A DNA stretch of 8,276 nt from positions 1,758 through 10,033 of the forward strand of contig DIKC01000145.1 in assembly GCA_002421565.1 (NCBI GenBank), written 5' to 3'. A program made the position numbers and the translations under genes. Below the pieces are notes generated by a model, which searched no databases, was not told where the DNA came from, and saw only the letters and a list, made by a program, of their open reading frames with translations. Positions 1 through 5,974 of this stretch are shown piece by piece (position 1 is the stretch's first letter; each line of letters starts with the position of its first letter). The DNA comes from Desulfobulbaceae bacterium UBA5628 (GTDB lineage Bacteria > Desulfobacterota > Desulfobulbia > Desulfobulbales > Desulfurivibrionaceae).

Positions 1-1698
1 CTCTGCTACCAGATCCCGGCCCTCCACCGGCCGGGGGTGGCGATCGTGGTCTCGCCCCTGATCTCGCTGATGAAGGACCAGGTGGACGCGCTCAAGGCGC
101 ACGGCCTCAAGGCGGCCTTTTACAACTCATCCCTGGCCGCTCCCGAGGCCCGGCAGGTGCTGGCCAGGATGCACGGCCACGAACTGGATCTGCTCTACGT
201 GGCCCCGGAACGGTTGATGAGCGAGGATTTTCTCGCCCGGCTCCGGGAACTGGACATCGCCCTTTTCGCCATCGACGAGGCCCATTGCGTTTCCCAGTGG
301 GGCCATGATTTCCGGCCCGAATACATCCAGCTCGGCCGCCTGCGCGAGCAATTCCCGGCCGTCCCGATCATCGCCCTGACCGCCACCGCCGAACCCCACA
401 CCCGTGGGGATATTGTCGCGCGGCTGGGACTGGGCCGGGCCCGCCATTACCTCACCGGCTTTGACCGGCCCAACATCCGCTACACGGTGCTGGAGAAAAA
501 ACGCCCTTTTGAACAGCTCGGCCGCTTCCTCGCCGGCCGCCGCGACGAGGCCGGGATCATCTACTGTTTAAGCCGCAAACGGGTCGAGCAACTGACCGCC
601 AAGCTCAACCAGGCCGGTTTCAGCGCCCGCGCCTACCACGCCGGCCTGCCGACGGAGGAACGGGCCGCGGCCCAGGATGCCTTTCTCCGGGACGATACCC
701 TGATCATCGTCGCCACCGTCGCCTTTGGCATGGGAATCGACAAATCCAACATCCGCTACGTGGTCCATTACGATATTCCGAAAAACATCGAGGGATACTA
801 CCAGGAAACCGGGCGGGCCGGTCGCGACGGGCTGGCGGCCGAAGCGCTGCTGCTTTTCGGCCCCGGCGACGTGGTGCTGGCCCGCAGCCTGATCGACAAC
901 TGCGAGCAGGAGGAACGGCGGCGGATCGAGGCCCACAAGCTGAACGCCATGGTCGGCTTCGCCCAGGCCGGCGGCTGTCGGCGGCGGGTGCTGCTCGGCT
1001 ATTTCGGAGAAAATCTGGCCACGGATTGCGGCAACTGCGACACCTGCCTCGATCCGCCGGAAATGGTCGAGGTCAGCGAGGACGCCCGCAAGGCCCTCTC
1101 CTGCATCTTCCGGGTGGGCCAGCGGTTCGGGATCAACCATGTGGTCGAGGTGCTGCGCGGCTCAAAAAACCAACGGCTGCTGGAACTGGGCCACGACCGA
1201 CTCTCCACCTACGGAATCGGAGCCGAGCGGGACAAGGACTACTGGACCGCCCTGCTCCGCCACCTGATCCACTTGGGCTACGTGGAGCAGGATGTGGGCA
1301 ATTTTTCGGTCTTGAAACTAAACGAAAGCAGCCGGCCCCTGCTGCGGGGCGAAATCCCCCTGCAAATGGGCCGGCCCCGGCCGAAACCAACGGCGGCCGA
1401 ACGCTCCGGCACCGGACGCGAGTCGTCGGCCGGGGCAAGCAAGGGAAGGTCGGGGGAACGAACCGCCGAACTGGCGGATGACGAACGCGAGTTGTTCGAA
1501 CGCCTGCGCCGCCTGCGCAAGGAAATCGCCGACGCCGACGGGGTGCCGCCCTTTGTCGTGTTCAGCGACGCCGCCCTGCTCGCAATGACCAACCAACGCC
1601 CGGCCGACGCCATCGCCTTCCTCCAAATCCACGGAGTCGGCCAACACAAACTGACCCGCTACGGCGAACGCTTCCTCAGCGTGATCAATCAGGGCTGA
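1..1698 (+). CDS. recQ: ATP-dependent DNA helicase RecQ (5'-truncated by window edge)
   Basis: Superfamily 2 3'-5' DNA helicase that unwinds recombination and stalled-fork intermediates in the cytoplasm. The frame is open from base 1. The first codons read LCYQIPAL, the residues that directly follow the Walker A GKS of RecQ, so only ~50-55 N-terminal residues lie outside the window. Visible motifs in order: motif Ia SPLISLMKDQ (about nt 49-78), DEAH box (274-285) within IDEAHCVSQWGHDFRP, motif III TATA (about 379-390), motif IV IIYCLSR (from 556), motif V AFGMGIDK (from about 721) and motif VI QETGRAGRDG (802-831). The zinc-binding cysteines are at 976, 1027, 1036 and 1045 (C-x16-C-x2-C-x2-C), the same spacing as in E. 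coli RecQ. An RQC winged helix (about 1075-1350), a basic Gly/Ser/Arg-rich linker and one HRDC domain (about 1477-1695) follow. With the missing part the protein would be about 620 residues, normal for the family. The last 14 bases overlap a minus-strand gene fragment. No terminator is obvious downstream. Confidence 0.96.
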   Translation, partial: LCYQIPALHRPGVAIVVSPLISLMKDQVDALKAHGLKAAFYNSSLAAPEARQVLARMHGHELDLLYVAPERLMSEDFLARLRELDIALFAIDEAHCVSQWGHDFRPEYIQLGRLREQFPAVPIIALTATAEPHTRGDIVARLGLGRARHYLTGFDRPNIRYTVLEKKRPFEQLGRFLAGRRDEAGIIYCLSRKRVEQLTAKLNQAGFSARAYHAGLPTEERAAAQDAFLRDDTLIIVATVAFGMGIDKSNIRYVVHYDIPKNIEGYYQETGRAGRDGLAAEALLLFGPGDVVLARSLIDNCEQEERRRIEAHKLNAMVGFAQAGGCRRRVLLGYFGENLATDCGNCDTCLDPPEMVEVSEDARKALSCIFRVGQRFGINHVVEVLRGSKNQRLLELGHDRLSTYGIGAERDKDYWTALLRHLIHLGYVEQDVGNFSVLKLNESSRPLLRGEIPLQMGRPRPKPTAAERSGTGRESSAGASKGRSGERTAELADDERELFERLRRLRKEIADADGVPPFVVFSDAALLAMTNQRPADAIAFLQIHGVGQHKLTRYGERFLSVINQG

Positions 1699-1840
1699 AT
1701 CGCAAGTGTTCTTCCCTGACCTTGAGCACCGCGATTAACCGCTTGGCCATAGCGTCGGAGTAGGTACGCCGACCGTTTTTGTAGTCGCCCACCATAGTTC
1801 TGCCGGATGCCCCCAAAATGGTGTCTGACCCTATTTTTTC
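1685..1840 (-). pseudogene. C-terminal fragment of an XRE-like helix-turn-helix protein
   Basis: Reading the minus strand from 1840 down to a TGA at 1687-1685 gives 51 open codons. Residues 8-36 run ILGASGRTMVGDYKNGRRTY and then SDAMAKRLI. This fits the second half of an HTH_3/XRE domain: a recognition helix ending in the typical (Y/E)xNGxR turn, followed by two helices. The first half of the domain is absent. Upstream the frame runs through GGGTCAGACACC into a TAG at 1843-1841, and there is no good start codon or ribosome binding site; internal TTG and ATG codons exist. I infer a decayed or truncated gene convergent with recQ, overlapping its last 14 bases. It could instead be a very short expressed peptide starting at the internal ATG, which is less likely. 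Family assignment rests on pattern recognition only. Confidence 0.5.
1820..1831. repeat. GGTGTCTGACCC motif, possible dispersed-repeat end
   Basis: The 12-mer GGTGTCTGACCC (GGGTCAGACACC on the other strand) is followed by CTATTTTTTCC. From memory, closely similar GGTCTGACCC-type sequences flank REP-associated transposase genes and recur in many proteobacterial genomes. Only one copy is present here, so its repeat nature cannot be shown from the window. It coincides with the point where the XRE-like fragment loses its N-terminal half. Confidence 0.25.
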
Positions 1841-1891
1841 CTATACGCCGACGGCCTTTCTTTCCGACAATCTATTCAGGCACCTTGGGGC

Positions 1892-1920
1892 TTGTTTCCT
1901 GGCCTGCAACCTGATAACCT
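1892..1920 (+). promoter_or_regulatory. Possible sigma-70-type promoter for the response regulator
   Basis: TTGTTT (1892-1897) and TAACCT (1915-1920) are separated by 17 bases, the preferred sigma-70 spacing, and lie 44 bases before the response-regulator start. Each hexamer departs from consensus by two bases, so this is a weak call. I saw no convincing sigma-54 site (GG-N10-GC) in this gap. Confidence 0.22.
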
Positions 1921-1944
1921 ATGAACCTGAACCAAACCTAACCT
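1908..1944 (+). repeat. AACCT short-repeat array upstream of the response regulator
   Basis: AACCT occurs exactly at 1908, 1916, 1924, 1935 and 1940, with an imperfect AACCA at 1930. The first three copies are spaced exactly 8 bases apart. The array overlaps the proposed -10 element and ends just before the AAGGA ribosome binding site (1948-1952). It could be a protein binding site or a simple-sequence remnant. No function can be assigned from one locus. Confidence 0.4.
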
Positions 1945-1963
1945 TCCAAGGAATAATTTATCC

Positions 1964-3352
1964 ATGCACACCATTCTGGTTGTCGACGACGAACCCAATT
2001 ACCTGATCATTCTCTCCGAACTGTTAAAGGAAGAGGGTTACGAAGTTTTTACCGCCGACAACGGCGAAAAGGCCCTGCAAACGGTGCTGAACAACGACCT
2101 CGATCTGGTGCTCACCGATATGCGGATGCCGGGCATGGACGGCCTGGCCCTGTTGCAGGCGAGCAAGGAGCACAACCCGGATCTGCCGGTGATCATGGTC
2201 ACTGCCTTCGGCGAGGTGGAAAAGGCGGTTGCGGCGATGCGGGCAGGGGCTTTCAATTACCTGAGCAAGCCTTTCAGCAACGACGAATTGCTGGTCAGCA
2301 TCCGCAAGGCGATCGAACACTATCAGGTGATCAAGGAAAACACCCGCCTGCGGGCCGAGATGCGGGACCGAACCGCCTTTGCCAGCATGGTCGGCAAAAA
2401 CCGGCGGATGCGGGAAATCTACACCCTGATCGAAAAGGTGGCCCCCACCGCCACCTCGGTCCTGATCACCGGCGAATCCGGCACCGGCAAGGAACTGGTG
2501 GCCCGCGCCATCCACTGCCACAGCCCCCGGGAAAAGGCGCCCTTCATTTCACTTAATTGCGCCGGCCTGCCGGAAAGTCTGCTGGAATCGGAACTTTTCG
2601 GCCACGAAAAAGGGGCCTTCACCGGCGCGATCGCCCTCCGCCGGGGCCGCTTTGAGCTGGCCGACAGCGGCACCCTTTTTCTCGACGAAGTGGGCGAAAT
2701 GCCGATGACCCTCCAGAGCAAGCTGCTCCGAGTCCTCCAGGAACGCGCCTTTGAGCGGGTGGGGGGCGACCGCACCTTGCAGGTGGATGTCCGGATCATC
2801 GCCGCCACCAACAAGGATCTCAAGGAAGAGGTGGATGCGGGTCGTTTCCGGGAAGACCTCTACTACCGGCTCAATGTGCTCCATATCCATCTCCCGCCCC
2901 TACGGGAGCGGCAGGACGACATCCCCATGCTGGCGGCCCATTTCACCGCCAAATTCGCCGCTGAGCTCAATCGCCCCCAGCTGGAGATCGCTCCGGAAAC
3001 GGTGCGTTTTCTCACCACCCTGCCCTGGGACGGCAATATCCGGGAACTGGAAAACACCATCGAGCGGGCGGCAGTCCTCTGCGCCGGCGATCTGATCACC
3101 CCGGACGATGTCCAGCCCGACACCATGGGCGAACAACCCGCCTGGCCCCTGGCCGAGGACGAAATCGACCTCACCCGCCTGATGCCGCCAGGGGTCACCC
3201 TGCCCGACACCCTCCACGCCATTGAGAAAAAGCTCTTGGAACACGCCTTGGAAGAGGCCGAGCAGGTGCAGACCAAGGCCGCCGAGGCGCTGGGAATCAC
3301 CAAAAGTCTTTTGCAGTACAAAATGAAAAAATACGGCCTTCAGAAAAAATAG
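1964..3352 (+). CDS. Sigma-54-dependent response regulator, NtrC/AtoC/ZraR type
   Basis: A 462-residue bacterial enhancer-binding protein that, once phosphorylated by a sensor kinase, uses ATP hydrolysis to remodel sigma-54 RNA polymerase. The receiver domain covers about residues 1-120, with acidic pocket D8/D9, phosphoacceptor D52 (LTDMRMPGMDG), T80 and K102. The AAA+ domain covers about 141-375: Walker A GESGTGKE (170-177), the sigma-54-contacting GAFTGA loop (217-222), Walker B LFLDE (238-242), the PPLRER arginine region (311-316) and GNIRELEN (357-364). A Fis-type HTH follows at about 415-462, ending in KSLLQYKMKKYGL. All key residues are present, so it should be active. The ATG is preceded by AAGGA (1948-1952) at 11 bases. 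No histidine kinase lies in the window, so the partner and target genes are unknown. The two small membrane-protein genes directly downstream on the same strand are candidate targets only by proximity. Confidence 0.95.
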   Translation: MHTILVVDDEPNYLIILSELLKEEGYEVFTADNGEKALQTVLNNDLDLVLTDMRMPGMDGLALLQASKEHNPDLPVIMVTAFGEVEKAVAAMRAGAFNYLSKPFSNDELLVSIRKAIEHYQVIKENTRLRAEMRDRTAFASMVGKNRRMREIYTLIEKVAPTATSVLITGESGTGKELVARAIHCHSPREKAPFISLNCAGLPESLLESELFGHEKGAFTGAIALRRGRFELADSGTLFLDEVGEMPMTLQSKLLRVLQERAFERVGGDRTLQVDVRIIAATNKDLKEEVDAGRFREDLYYRLNVLHIHLPPLRERQDDIPMLAAHFTAKFAAELNRPQLEIAPETVRFLTTLPWDGNIRELENTIERAAVLCAGDLITPDDVQPDTMGEQPAWPLAEDEIDLTRLMPPGVTLPDTLHAIEKKLLEHALEEAEQVQTKAAEALGITKSLLQYKMKKYGLQKK

Positions 3353-3384
3353 CCGCCCGGGCCGGAACTGTAGTAGGATAAAAT

Positions 3385-3390
3385 TATAAT
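3385..3390 (+). promoter_or_regulatory. Consensus-like -10 box (TATAAT) before the DUF948-like gene
   Basis: A perfect TATAAT lies in an AT-rich island in the 66-base gap after the response regulator, 28 bases before the downstream GTG start. No recognisable -35 hexamer sits 16-18 bases upstream, and there is no extended TG. If real, the promoter would need an activator or an alternative sigma factor. The small genes may therefore be transcribed separately from the regulator. Confidence 0.3.
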
Positions 3391-3418
3391 CACCACAACT
3401 CAACAAGAGGAGGAACCC

Positions 3419-3805
3419 GTGACCCCCGTAACCCTGGTTGACTTTTTTCTGATCTTTGCCTCGGTAAGCGTGGTGGTGGTGGCAGCGATGCTGATTCCCG
3501 CCATTTTGCAGCTTCGCCGCACCTACCGGCGGGCGGAGGAATTCTTCGATGCGGCGCAGCGGGAGATCGGGCCGTTGAGCAAAAAACTCGGCGAGGCCGC
3601 CACGGAAATCGAAATTCTGGCCGCCTCCTGCACCGCCCGGGTGGAGGCCGCCGACGCGGTGATCAATACCGCCCGCCAGGCCGCCGACACCATGCTGCTG
3701 GCCTGCGACACGGTGCGCAATTCGGTTCGGCCGTTGATCACCAATATCGGCGGCCTGGCCGCCGGGGTACGTACCTTCAGCCATTTTTTTCTCCGCTCCC
3801 GCTGA
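3419..3805 (+). CDS. DUF948-like small membrane-anchored coiled-coil protein
   Basis: A 128-residue protein with one N-terminal hydrophobic segment at about residues 6-30 (FFLIFASVSVVVVAAMLIPA), followed by a basic stretch (RRTYRR) and a long Ala/Glu-rich helical region (about 38-100). The C-terminus (LITNIGGLAAGVRTF) resembles the end of DUF948/YoxC-like proteins, which have the same anchor-plus-helix plan. The helical part is probably cytoplasmic, by the positive-inside rule. The function of the family is not established; some members are annotated as general stress proteins. The GTG start is supported by AGGAGG (3408-3413) with a 5-base spacer. It precedes a YtxH-like gene on the same strand with an 84-base gap, a pairing I recall from other genomes. 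The family assignment is by overall architecture and moderately certain. Confidence 0.7.
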   Translation: MTPVTLVDFFLIFASVSVVVVAAMLIPAILQLRRTYRRAEEFFDAAQREIGPLSKKLGEAATEIEILAASCTARVEAADAVINTARQAADTMLLACDTVRNSVRPLITNIGGLAAGVRTFSHFFLRSR

Positions 3806-3822
3806 GCAGCGGTTGAGCGGAG
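3791..3822 (+). other. Nested inverted repeat over the DUF948-like stop codon
   Basis: CTCCGCT (3791-3797) pairs with AGCGGAG (3816-3822). Inside it, CCGCT (3799-3803) pairs with AGCGG (3808-3812). The TGA stop (3803-3805) lies within the structure. No U-tract follows, so it is not a standard intrinsic terminator. It may be a 3'-end or mRNA-stability hairpin between the two small genes. Confidence 0.4.
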
Positions 3823-3840
3823 CCCAAGCCATAACCCAGA

Positions 3841-3865
3841 GGCCGTCCCTTAAAACAAAACGGCC
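3841..3865 (+). other. Inverted repeat GGCCGT/ACGGCC in the ytxH-like leader
   Basis: GGCCGT (3841-3846) and ACGGCC (3860-3865) form a 6-bp stem around a 13-base A-rich loop, ending 12 bases before the AGGAGGT ribosome binding site (3878-3884). There is no downstream U-run. It is a weak candidate for a leader structure and may be chance in GC-rich DNA. Confidence 0.25.
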
Positions 3866-3889
3866 CGAAACCCACGCAGGAGGTGGATC

Positions 3890-4285
3890 ATGAGCAATCA
3901 CAACGACAACTGTGGCGCCGGCATCGCGGTTATTTCCTTTTTAGCGGGCACCGTCATGGGAGCGGCCATCGCCCTCCTTACCGCCCCCCGTTCCGGCCGG
4001 GAAACCCGGGAAATGCTCAGCGAATACGGGGATGAACTGCGGGAACGGGCCCGCCATCTGCCGGAAGAGGTCAGATGCGAGGCCGGACATGCGGTGGAAC
4101 GGGGCCGGGAGATGATCGAGCACGGCAAGGAACTGATCGAAAAAGGCAGCAAAATGGCCGCCAAGGGCAAGGAATATCTGGACGAGAAAAAGCAGGCATT
4201 AAGCGCCGCCATTGAGGCCGGCAAGCAGGCGATGAGCAAGGAAAAGGAAGAACTAAACCGCGCCTTGGGCGGCGATCAGGGCTGA
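3890..4285 (+). CDS. YtxH-like membrane-anchored helical protein
   Basis: A 131-residue protein. A glycine/alanine-rich hydrophobic segment (about residues 9-30) is followed at once by LTAPRSGRETRE (30-41), the hallmark of the YtxH/Gvp-like family (typically LxAPxSGxxTR). The rest is a charged amphipathic helix. Residues 69-96 form four consecutive heptads with glycine at the same position (G72, G79, G86, G93). The family is linked to stress responses in Gram-positives, but its biochemical role is unknown. It probably sits in the cytoplasmic membrane with the helix in the cytosol. The start is fixed by a near-perfect AGGAGGT (3878-3884), 5 bases before the ATG. It lies downstream of the DUF948-like gene, and the two products may act together, as an inference from pairing and shared architecture. 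Its last 10 bases overlap the end of convergent nadK. Confidence 0.82.
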   Translation: MSNHNDNCGAGIAVISFLAGTVMGAAIALLTAPRSGRETREMLSEYGDELRERARHLPEEVRCEAGHAVERGREMIEHGKELIEKGSKMAAKGKEYLDEKKQALSAAIEAGKQAMSKEKEELNRALGGDQG

Positions 4286-5127
4286 GGACAGAGCGGGTGG
4301 CTGTCCTGGTGGCAGCCACCCCAGTGCAGTTTGCCGCGCAGAATCTCGAAATAACCCTGGCTGGGGGAACAGACCAGGCGCAGGGGGTGTTTGGCCGCCA
4401 CCACCTCCAGGCTGGCCCCGCCGTTCATTTCCCAGGCCGGCCGGCCATCGACGATCACCTGGGCCGCCTCGTTGTCCCGGCCGTCGGTCTGGCTGACCTG
4501 AAGGCGACTGGCGCCATCCAGCAACACCGGCCGGCTCCCCAGCATGAATGGGCAGATGGGGGTCACCAGCATGGCCCGCAGCCGGGGCTGAACAATGGGG
4601 CCGCCAGCGGAAAGATTATAGGCGGTGGAGCCGGTGGGAGTGGCAAAAATCAAACCATCGGCCCGGTAGGTGGCGATATAGGCGCTATCGGCCCAAACCG
4701 CCAGATCGATCAACTGGGCCGTGGCCCCCTTGCTGATCACCACGTCATTCAAGGCGTACTGCCAGGCCGAGACGGTTTCACCCTGCCGGAGCCGGGCCTT
4801 TAGCATCATCCGCTCTTCGATCAGCGCCTCGCTGGCCAACATCTCTTCCAGGGCGGGATAACGTTCATCCACCGCCACTTCCGTTAGAAAACCAAGCCCG
4901 CCCAAGTTGATCCCCAGCACCGGAATCCCATGCCCGGCCGCCTCGGCCGCCACATGCAGGAGAGTGCCGTCGCCGCCCAGGACGATGAGCAAATCCTGAT
5001 CCGGCCGAATAAGATCGATCTCCGCCTTCACTCCCCGGTCAGCGAGCCAAGCGACCAGTTCTTCCCCGATCCGGCGCGGGGCCGGCGAATCCTTGCGAAG
5101 AATTATCCCTGCCTTGCGAATCTCCAT
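4276..5127 (-). CDS. nadK: NAD kinase (ATP-NAD kinase)
   Basis: Phosphorylates NAD+ to NADP+ in the cytosol using ATP or polyphosphate, and is the only route to NADP in most bacteria. From the chosen start the protein has 283 residues, close to E. coli NadK (292). Key motifs: GGDGT (51-55, catalytic Asp53), NLGGLGFLTE (74-83), the substrate-binding ND pair in ALNDVVIS (127-128), and the highly conserved DGLIFATPTGSTAYNLSAGG (157-176). I chose the ATG at 5127 because it lies one base after the proC stop (TGA-A-ATG on the minus strand) and the protein then begins with the usual first beta strand (IRKAGIILR). The longer in-frame start at 5190 would lie inside proC. GGGAAAG in the end of proC can serve as a ribosome binding site, so translation is probably coupled. 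The C-terminal tail is Cys/His-containing (GGCHQDSHPLC), is not a family motif, and is encoded by an inverted-repeat region. Confidence 0.95.
   Translation of the reverse strand: MEIRKAGIILRKDSPAPRRIGEELVAWLADRGVKAEIDLIRPDQDLLIVLGGDGTLLHVAAEAAGHGIPVLGINLGGLGFLTEVAVDERYPALEEMLASEALIEERMMLKARLRQGETVSAWQYALNDVVISKGATAQLIDLAVWADSAYIATYRADGLIFATPTGSTAYNLSAGGPIVQPRLRAMLVTPICPFMLGSRPVLLDGASRLQVSQTDGRDNEAAQVIVDGRPAWEMNGGASLEVVAAKHPLRLVCSPSQGYFEILRGKLHWGGCHQDSHPLCPQP
4285..4307 (+). terminator. Hairpin directly after the ytxH-like stop codon
   Basis: AGGACAG (4285-4291) and CTGTCCT (4301-4307) form a perfect 7-bp stem with a 9-base loop, starting at the last base of the TGA stop. Position suits a transcript 3' end, but no U-tract follows, so intrinsic termination is doubtful. 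It lies inside the end of convergent nadK and shares bases with the 4295-4321 repeat, so the two cannot form together on one strand. Confidence 0.35.
4295..4321. repeat. Perfect 9-bp inverted repeat in the nadK 3' end
   Basis: GGGTGGCTG (4295-4303) and CAGCCACCC (4313-4321) are exact inverted copies separated by 9 bases. They encode part of the unusual NadK C-terminal tail on the minus strand, and follow the ytxH-like stop on the plus strand. The stem is longer than, and mutually exclusive with, the 4285-4307 hairpin. Possible roles are a structured 3' end for both convergent transcripts or a dispersed palindrome. Confidence 0.5.
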
Positions 5128-5128
5128 T

Positions 5129-5962
5129 TCACTTTCCCGACGCGGCTTGGCCCAGCTCAACGGAACGGCGGGTGGCCGCTTCCACCGCATCCATCACCAG
5201 GCTACGGAAGGCGCCCCGTTCCAGGGCATGGAGGCCGGCAATGGTGGTGCCGCCCGGCGAGGTGACCATGTCCCGCAGTTCCGCCGGCGAACGGCCGCTT
5301 TCCTCCGCCAGCTTGATCGAACCGAGGATGGTCTGACGGGCGAGCAGTTCGGCGGTTGGCCGGGGCAGCCCCACCTTGACCCCGGCATCGATCATCGCCT
5401 CGAAAAAGGTAAAGACATAGGCCGGGCCGCTGCCGCTCAGGCCGGTAACCGCGTCCAGGGCCGCCTCATCCACCACCACGCTTTGCCCCACGGCCGCAAA
5501 AATCTTCTCCGCCAGGGCCAGATCGGCCTCGTCGGCATACTGCCCCCGGCTAAGGGCGGAAGCCCCGGCCAGGACCATGGCCGGAGTATTGGGCATCACC
5601 CGGATGATCCGGGCCTTGGTCGGGGCAAGGGCGTCGGCCATCCGGGCAATTCCCACCCCGGCCGCAATCGAGATCAGAAGATGCCGAGCGCTGATTTGGG
5701 AAGCAACGTCCCGCAGCACCGGCTCCACCACCTGCGGCTTCACCGCCAGGATCACCACCGGACACTCCCCCCAGATTTCTTCCGCCCCGGCCACGGTCGC
5801 CACCCCGTACTCCCGGCTCAACAGTTCCCGCCGCTGGGGACCGGGGTCCACCACCTTGATCCGGGCCGCCGGGTATAATCCGGCCGCGATGATTCCCTTG
5901 ATCAGGGCCTCGGCCATCAGGCCGCCGCCGACAAAACCGATATTTTTCTTATTGATCTTCAT
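5129..5962 (-). CDS. proC: Pyrroline-5-carboxylate reductase
   Basis: Catalyses the last step of proline synthesis, reducing 1-pyrroline-5-carboxylate to L-proline with NAD(P)H in the cytosol. The 277-residue length is normal (E. coli 269). The N-terminal Rossmann fold shows GFVGGGLMAEAL (9-20). VKPQ (74-77) and RVMPNTPA (121-128) follow, then the C-terminal dimerisation and active-site region with GLSGSGPAYVF (174-184) and the signature LRDMVTSPGGTTIAGL (229-244). The ATG at 5962 has a ribosome binding site GAGGAG (plus-strand CTCCTC, 5967-5972) at 4 bases. It begins 12 bases after the pepN stop and ends one base before nadK, so the three genes are almost certainly co-transcribed. The co-location of an NAD(P)H-dependent enzyme with NAD kinase fits a shared redox cofactor theme, but this is inference. 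Confidence 0.97.
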   Translation of the reverse strand: MKINKKNIGFVGGGLMAEALIKGIIAAGLYPAARIKVVDPGPQRRELLSREYGVATVAGAEEIWGECPVVILAVKPQVVEPVLRDVASQISARHLLISIAAGVGIARMADALAPTKARIIRVMPNTPAMVLAGASALSRGQYADEADLALAEKIFAAVGQSVVVDEAALDAVTGLSGSGPAYVFTFFEAMIDAGVKVGLPRPTAELLARQTILGSIKLAEESGRSPAELRDMVTSPGGTTIAGLHALERGAFRSLVMDAVEAATRRSVELGQAASGK

Positions 5963-5974
5963 TTTTCTCCTCGT

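Noticed and set aside
1845..1963. Sigma-54 promoter upstream of the response regulator
   Set aside because: GG pairs are present, but none has GC at the required 10-base spacing with a TGGCAC-like context.
1818..2006. Plus-strand 62-codon open frame before the response regulator
   Set aside because: No ribosome binding site or domain; it overlaps the response-regulator start in another frame and reads through the GGTGTCTGACCC motif.
3355..3362. GCCCGGGC palindrome after the response regulator as a terminator
   Set aside because: It has no loop and no following U-run, so it cannot act as an intrinsic terminator and is likely chance in GC-rich DNA.
2900..3901. Minus-strand 333-codon open frame antisense to the response regulator and DUF948-like gene
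   Set aside because: It lies opposite strongly supported coding sequence, has low-complexity Gly/Gln/His composition, no recognisable domain, and is the expected shadow in GC-rich DNA.
5128..5190. N-terminal extension of nadK by 21 codons
   Set aside because: It would overlap proC, and its residues do not resemble the NadK family. The ATG at 5127, one base after the proC stop, gives a normal-length protein.
5093..5878. Plus-strand 261-codon open frame opposite proC
   Set aside because: Composition is Gly/His/Arg/Pro-rich with no domain; the opposite strand clearly encodes ProC.
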